DNA of 9,711 nucleotides, from contig JAKONB010000534.1 of NCBI GenBank assembly GCA_022702195.1, positions 1 to 9,711 of the forward strand, read 5' to 3'. Under the pieces are notes generated by a model. It made no database searches. It was not told where the DNA came from and worked only from the letters and a program-made list of their open reading frames with translations. The stretch is from Beijerinckiaceae bacterium. Lineage in GTDB: Bacteria > Pseudomonadota > Alphaproteobacteria > Rhizobiales > Beijerinckiaceae. A program made the position numbers and the translations under genes. Position 1 is the first letter of the stretch, and each line of letters opens with the position of its first letter. Shown here one piece after another: positions 6,315 through 9,711 of the stretch.

Positions 6315-8129
6315 ATGACGATTTCGTCCTTCAATGCCAGCACCTACGTGGCGGACCGCAACACCGCGAATCTGGTCAGCCTGAAGAGCAAGCTCGATAC
6401 GCTGACGACGCAACTCGCGACGGGGCAGGCCGCCGGCACCTACGGGGGTCTGGGCTCGGCCCGCACCACCAGCCTCAGCGCCCACGCCGCCCTGAGTGCC
6501 CTGGACGGCTACGACAGCGCCATCACGGGCGCGACCACCCGCGTCTCCGTGGCGAGCGCGGCGGTGACGCAGGTCGGAACGCTCGGAGACAGCGTCAAGC
6601 GGGCGCTGATCGGCACCAATGCCTCGACCTTCAACACCACCTCGCAGGTGGCGGCCAACAACCTCGATGCCGCCCTCGACGCCCTCAATCAGTCCAGCGC
6701 GGGGCAATACATCTTCGGTGGCCGCGCCACCGGGTCGGCGCCGGTGGTCTCGGGCGACACGATCCTCAATGGCGACGCGAAGGCGGGGCTCGACGGGGTG
6801 AAGGCGCTGATCGCGGAGCGCAAGGCGGCGGATGGCGCCGTGAGCCCGGGAACCGGCACCCTGACCGTCGCCGCCACGAGCGCCGGCACGGTCACACTCT
6901 CGGAGGCCGCGAAGGCCGCCGACCGGGCCAATTTCGGATTCACGATCGGCGCCGTGTCGAGCTCCAATCCGAACGCCATCCAGAAGACTGAGATTGCGGC
7001 CGTCCCCGCGACGGTCACCCCGAGCTTCAGCAGCCCGCCCAAGGACGGCGATCTCGTCCGGGTGGCGATCAATCAGCCGGACGGCACGCAGACGCTCGTG
7101 GATTACACCGCGCGCACGACGCCGAAGGCCGGTGCGAACGAATTTGCGATCGGGGCGGGTGCGAGCGATGCCGCGGCCAACCTCAAGAATGCCCTCGGCA
7201 GCGCCACCCTCGCTTCGGCGCAGAGCGCAACCCCTCCCGGACTCTCCCTGACCTTCACGGGGGGCGCTCCCAAGAGCGTGTCGCTGGGTATCTCGGCGAC
7301 GACGCCCCCGGCGGCGGGGGACACCGTGACGGTCACGCTCGGCTTGCGCGACGGTACCTCCACGACGCTCACGCTGACCGCGACGGCGACGGCGCCCTCC
7401 AGCGGGAGCACGACCCAGTTCCAGATCGGCGCGACGGCGCCCGACACCGCGAAAAATCTCCAGGACGCCCTCACGACGGCCCTGGGCGGCAGCGCGGCGA
7501 CGACCCTCGCCGCCTCCTCGGCGGCGTTGGCGTCGCAGGACTTCTTCGCGGGATCCAAGTCGGTTGCCTTCGCCGCGCGCCGGGTCGATACCGCCAAAGG
7601 CGGCTTCGTGTCCGATCCGGGCGCCGCCGGCGCCAAGAAAACCGTGACCTGGTACACGGGGGACGACACCAACGCCGATCCGCGCGCCACCGCGACGGTG
7701 CAGGCCAGCGCGACCCGGACCCTCGACATCGGCGTCCAGGCCAACGAGGCGCCGCTCCGCAAGGTCCTGGCCGGCATGGCGATGGTGGCGGCCGAAACCT
7801 TCCCCGCCGCCGCCGCCACCGGGTCCAGCGACGCGAACCGCTTCACCGCCGTGGCGGACCGGGCCACCGCGCTGCTGGGCACCACCTCGGCCCCATCCGG
7901 CGTTGCCGGCCTGGCCAGCGATCTCGGGCTTGCCGCCAGCGACCTCGCGGAGGCGAAGACGCAGAACCGCACGACTCGGGCGGCCCTGCAGACATCGCTG
8001 GACGGCGTCGATACGGTCTCCGCCGAGACGGTGACGGCGCAACTCCTGCAGCTCCAGACCCAGTTGCAGGCGAGCTACCAGGTCACGTCGATGCTCTCGA
8101 AGCTCAGTCTGGTGAACTACCTCGGCTGA
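6315..8129 (+). CDS. flgL: Flagellar hook-associated protein 3 FlgL, enlarged
   Basis: FlgL is the second junction protein, between FlgK and the flagellin filament. The N-terminal coiled region (1-170), including LKSKLDTLTTQLATGQ (23-38) and the family motif AGQYIFGG (129-136), and the C-terminal helix (about 540-604, DLAEAKTQNRTTRAALQTSL then LLQLQTQLQASYQVTSMLSK) are typical of FlgL/flagellin-like proteins. At 604 residues it is almost twice the 317 of E. coli. The extra length is a central Ala/Thr/Gly-rich insert (about 175-475), probably exposed outside the filament axis, with two similar modules starting at residues 241 and 331. The ATG at 6315 has GAGG 5 nt upstream. Flagellin is an alternative, but position after flgK and the YIFGG motif favour FlgL. 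flaF, flbT and flgD, which often follow in related bacteria, are absent from the window. Confidence 0.88.
   Translation: MTISSFNASTYVADRNTANLVSLKSKLDTLTTQLATGQAAGTYGGLGSARTTSLSAHAALSALDGYDSAITGATTRVSVASAAVTQVGTLGDSVKRALIGTNASTFNTTSQVAANNLDAALDALNQSSAGQYIFGGRATGSAPVVSGDTILNGDAKAGLDGVKALIAERKAADGAVSPGTGTLTVAATSAGTVTLSEAAKAADRANFGFTIGAVSSSNPNAIQKTEIAAVPATVTPSFSSPPKDGDLVRVAINQPDGTQTLVDYTARTTPKAGANEFAIGAGASDAAANLKNALGSATLASAQSATPPGLSLTFTGGAPKSVSLGISATTPPAAGDTVTVTLGLRDGTSTTLTLTATATAPSSGSTTQFQIGATAPDTAKNLQDALTTALGGSAATTLAASSAALASQDFFAGSKSVAFAARRVDTAKGGFVSDPGAAGAKKTVTWYTGDDTNADPRATATVQASATRTLDIGVQANEAPLRKVLAGMAMVAAETFPAAAATGSSDANRFTAVADRATALLGTTSAPSGVAGLASDLGLAASDLAEAKTQNRTTRAALQTSLDGVDTVSAETVTAQLLQLQTQLQASYQVTSMLSKLSLVNYLG
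7035..7514 (+). repeat. Tandem duplicated module within FlgL (residues 241-330 and 331-400)
   Basis: Two modules start 90 residues apart. Both open PPxxGDxVxV, then a DGT turn (256-258 and 346-348), then FxIGAxAxDxAxNLxxAL (277-294 and 369-386), with one 2-residue length difference between turn and FxIGA. The DNA copies have diverged, so the duplication is old or selected at protein level. A third FxIGA (residues 209-213) may mark a decayed earlier copy. Confidence 0.7.
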
Positions 8130-8133
8130 GCGG

Positions 8134-8147
8134 CCCGCCTTGGCGGG
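8134..8147. terminator. Short GC hairpin after flgL
   Basis: CCCGC-CTTG-GCGGG forms a 5-bp stem with a 4-nt loop, starting 4 bp after the flgL stop. It can form from either strand in this convergent region (flgL and the glycosyltransferase gene). No T-run follows, so intrinsic termination is unproven. The remaining 8148-8272 shows no gene or other clear signal. Confidence 0.35.
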
Positions 8148-8272
8148 GCGTAGACCGCCGCCTGCATGTCGCCCGCAGAAAGCCCGTCGCGCCGTCCCGC
8201 TTGGAGGGAGAACGAGGGGGTTCCGAGACAGGCCTTCGCGGGGTCATTTTATCCAGCGATCCGACCGGCACA

Positions 8273-9220
8273 TCAAAGGCGGGCGATCTCGCGTTCCAGC
8301 AGCGCATACAGGCTGTCGCTCGGCCCGGATTCGAGTTTCCTGCAAAAGTGGGCACCGGATGCCCGGATCGCCTCCGCATCGGACAGGGCGAGCGTTTTCG
8401 GGCGTCCGTGATGGCTTCCGGAAAAATCAATGTACCGAAAGTTGGCGTTCTCGATGCGGAAGCTTTTGTTGTTCACCAGAACGGTCTGAATGAACGACTC
8501 GTCCGGCACCAGAACGCGGCGGTAATAGGCGACGACCTCCTGATTGTCGTCGCAGAATTTCAGAAGATAATCCGCGCATTCGCGCCGGATGGTGCCCCAG
8601 TAGCTTCCCGCATAGCACGTGAAACTCGGATGGAATGGCGTACGTGCGGCCTTCCTCCCGACCATGAGCCCGTAGGATGGGTTGATCCGGATCGAGGTCG
8701 TCAGGACCGCGACGGTTTTCCTGATATACCGTAGCGGAACCCGTTCGGCGAAGCTCAACGTCGATTTGATCTTTCTATACTGAAAGTAATACCGCTCATA
8801 CCCGGTCTCGGGGGACCAGCCCATCGATCGGGCCGTGGGCGGCTCCTGCTTGAGGGCATCGAAGTAAGTCAGGAAACCATCGGCGCTCGCGTCGCAAAGC
8901 CGGCGCTCGAATTCTGCAAGGGGGCGAGCCGGGAAATCCTGCCCGCTCAGGTTGCTGATCCAGTCGTAGGCAATGCCGGACGCCTGTAACCAGCGTATCG
9001 CATCCCTGTAGCCATCCAGAATGGTGAAATCGCCTCGGCCACCACGTCCACGCAGCACGGTCGCGCCACAGGCTGTGATACTCTCCTGGTCGATCGCTTC
9101 GCCAGCGACGTCGTGGCTGACCAGGACGATGGAATTCGGAAGCTGGCTCTTGAGTGCCGATACGAGGCGTCTGATCTGATTGCTGTCTCGATGGGTATGG
9201 ATCACAAAAACGTGAGTCAC
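8273..9220 (-). CDS. Core-2/I-branching-type glycosyltransferase (GT14-like)
   Basis: This 315-residue protein resembles the Core-2/I-branching family, which transfers sugars such as N-acetylglucosamine or xylose from nucleotide sugars. Family landmarks in order: DWISNLSGQDFP (86-97; compare the usual LSGxDxPL), FTCYAGSYWGTIRRE (200-214; the GSxW acceptor-side motif), VPDESFIQTVLVN (238-250; the DExxxQT motif with probable catalytic Glu241), RYIDFS (262-267), and a closing FCRKLES (292-298), similar to FARKF. No signal peptide or membrane segment is visible, so it is probably cytoplasmic, as bacterial members are. The start is GTG at 9220 with AAGG 6 nt upstream. Its upstream DNA is AT-richer than the neighbouring genes, consistent with acquisition. 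Natural substrate is unknown: surface polysaccharide, or flagellar protein given the neighbouring flgL, are both possible. Confidence 0.8.
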   Translation of the reverse strand: MTHVFVIHTHRDSNQIRRLVSALKSQLPNSIVLVSHDVAGEAIDQESITACGATVLRGRGGRGDFTILDGYRDAIRWLQASGIAYDWISNLSGQDFPARPLAEFERRLCDASADGFLTYFDALKQEPPTARSMGWSPETGYERYYFQYRKIKSTLSFAERVPLRYIRKTVAVLTTSIRINPSYGLMVGRKAARTPFHPSFTCYAGSYWGTIRRECADYLLKFCDDNQEVVAYYRRVLVPDESFIQTVLVNNKSFRIENANFRYIDFSGSHHGRPKTLALSDAEAIRASGAHFCRKLESGPSDSLYALLEREIARL

Positions 9221-9300
9221 AGTTCGCCTTAAATCGATGCTCCGTTATTTTGTTTTTTCAACGCTTTACCTCTTTGTCAATCGATGATGACGGCTGAATA
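9221..9300 (-). promoter_or_regulatory. AT-rich promoter region of the glycosyltransferase gene
   Basis: This is the AT-richest upstream region in the window after 2718-2740. On the - strand it contains a perfect -35-like TTGACA (complement of 9275-9280), followed by an A-rich tract (complement of 9248-9259). No good -10 hexamer lies at the standard 16-18 bp, so the exact promoter is uncertain. AAGG near 9227-9230 serves as the ribosome binding site. Confidence 0.3.
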
Positions 9301-9386
9301 TTACGGAGTGGTCTGATCCGGTTGGTCCGCGATCGAAGCGGAGACCGCATCGGGTCGGGTCCGCGCGGTGCCCGGGGGCAGCCGAA

Positions 9387-9403
9387 CTGCGCGCCTCGCG
9401 CAG
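9387..9403. other. Perfect 7-bp hairpin in the GC-rich intergenic region
   Basis: CTGCGCG (9387-9393) and CGCGCAG (9397-9403) pair perfectly around CCT. It lies between mnhG and the glycosyltransferase gene, both read on the - strand. It could belong to the 3' end of the antiporter transcript or be a protein site. The surrounding 9301-9503 holds no supported gene. Confidence 0.3.
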
Positions 9404-9453
9404 GGATCGCCGGGGCCAGCCTCATGCGAAATGCTCGCCCGGGCGGGTGGGAT

Positions 9454-9501
9454 CGCGTCCCCGACGACCGATGCGGGCATGTCCGGGCCGGTGGGGACGC
9501 G
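9454..9501 (-). terminator. Nested stem directly after the antiporter subunit stop
   Basis: CGCGTCCCC (9454-9462) and GGGGACGCG (9493-9501) form a perfect 9-bp stem beginning 2 bp after the mnhG stop codon (9504-9506). The loop folds again: GAC/GTC (9466-9468 / 9481-9483) and ATG-CGGG-CAT (9471-9480). Its location suggests the end of the antiporter operon transcript. There is no T-run. Confidence 0.45.
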
Positions 9502-9503
9502 GA

Positions 9504-9711
9504 TCAGATCTCGGGGGGAGCGTCGGGATTGCCCTCCTGCCGATCCCGCTGCGCGGCGGCGCGCGCCAGGAGGAGCAGCGTGACCGGCGTCGTCACCGTG
9601 AGGAACACGCCGATTAGGGCGTCGCGCAGGACGAGCCGTCCCTCGATCAGCGACAGGAGCAGCATCGAACTGGCGAGGATCAGGGCCATCCCCAAGGTCG
9701 CGCCGAGGGTC
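9504..9711 (-). CDS. mnhG: Monovalent cation/H+ antiporter subunit G (MnhG/PhaG type), 5'-truncated
   Basis: The frame enters from the right window edge (first full codon ends at 9710) and gives 68 residues to the TGA at 9504-9506. MnhG/PhaG is a small membrane subunit of multi-subunit Na+ or K+/H+ antiporters, which contribute to pH and salt homeostasis at the inner membrane. Visible are TLGATLGMALILASSMLLL, the second membrane helix, then an RDALIGVFLTVTTPVTLLLL helix, matching the family pattern of a threonine/proline-containing last helix followed by LARAA. A charged tail (QRDRQEGNPDAPPEI) ends it. The family is usually about 100-130 residues, so roughly half is outside. It is normally the last gene of an mnh/pha operon, which fits the terminator-like stem just after it. 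An internal TTG at 9695 is unlikely to be the start, because the upstream TLGAT is family-like. Confidence 0.75.
   Translation of the reverse strand, partial: TLGATLGMALILASSMLLLSLIEGRLVLRDALIGVFLTVTTPVTLLLLARAAAQRDRQEGNPDAPPEI

Noticed and set aside
2655..8042. Long open frames in other frames or strands across flgE-flgK-flgL (470 to 597 codons, for example - strand 4035-5804 and 6249-8042; + strand 2655-4253)
   Set aside because: They are Arg/Gly/Ala/Pro-rich shadow frames of GC-rich genes, have no family signatures, and overlap genes with clear homology and good ribosome binding sites.
8140..8734. + strand frames of 117 and 177 codons over the 3' half of the glycosyltransferase gene
   Set aside because: They are antisense to a gene with several ordered family motifs and show no motifs of their own.
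9368..9583. 71-codon + strand frame in the right intergenic region
   Set aside because: Low-complexity composition, no recognisable domain, no ribosome binding site of note, and it overlaps the antiporter gene and its terminator-like stem.

Overview
This is high-GC DNA with a few AT-richer intergenic patches. The gene content and protein style (alphaproteobacterial FlgE/FlgK/FlgL, RF3 and an MnhG-type subunit) suggest an alphaproteobacterium of the Hyphomicrobiales, probably Methylobacterium-like. That assignment is inference from protein style; there is no rRNA or other marker gene in the window.

Layout: (1) Positions 1-1463 hold the 3' nine-tenths of prfC (peptide chain release factor 3, + strand), ending in a strongly structured convergent intergenic region. 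(2) Positions 2618-1582 on the - strand hold a two-gene unit: a short BLUF-domain (flavin blue-light sensor) protein followed by a CheY-like single-domain response regulator. (3) A 223-bp divergent intergenic region (2619-2841) is packed with regulatory signals: two GGCA/TGCC palindromes, an AT-rich inverted repeat, and a full-consensus sigma-54 promoter pointing at flgE. (4) Positions 2842-8129 on the + strand hold flgE, flgK and flgL, encoding the hook and the two hook-filament junction proteins. FlgL is about twice the enterobacterial length and carries a tandemly duplicated module that also appears once in FlgK. (5) Positions 9220-8273 on the - strand hold a Core-2/I-branching (GT14-like) glycosyltransferase gene, convergent with flgL, with an AT-rich upstream region. 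(6) Positions 9711-9504 on the - strand hold the 3' end of an MnhG/PhaG-type cation:proton antiporter subunit gene, with a nested hairpin directly after its stop.

How the genes may work together: flgE-flgK-flgL form a late-assembly flagellar unit, probably transcribed from the sigma-54 promoter at 2756-2771 with an enhancer-binding activator of the FlbD/NtrC type. The BLUF-CheY-like pair shares that intergenic region. This makes a light-responsive input to motility, or co-regulation of a light sensor with the hook operon, the most interesting hypothesis here. It rests on gene context and conserved residues, not on any direct evidence. prfC and mnhG are housekeeping or ion-homeostasis neighbours with no visible link to the flagellar genes.
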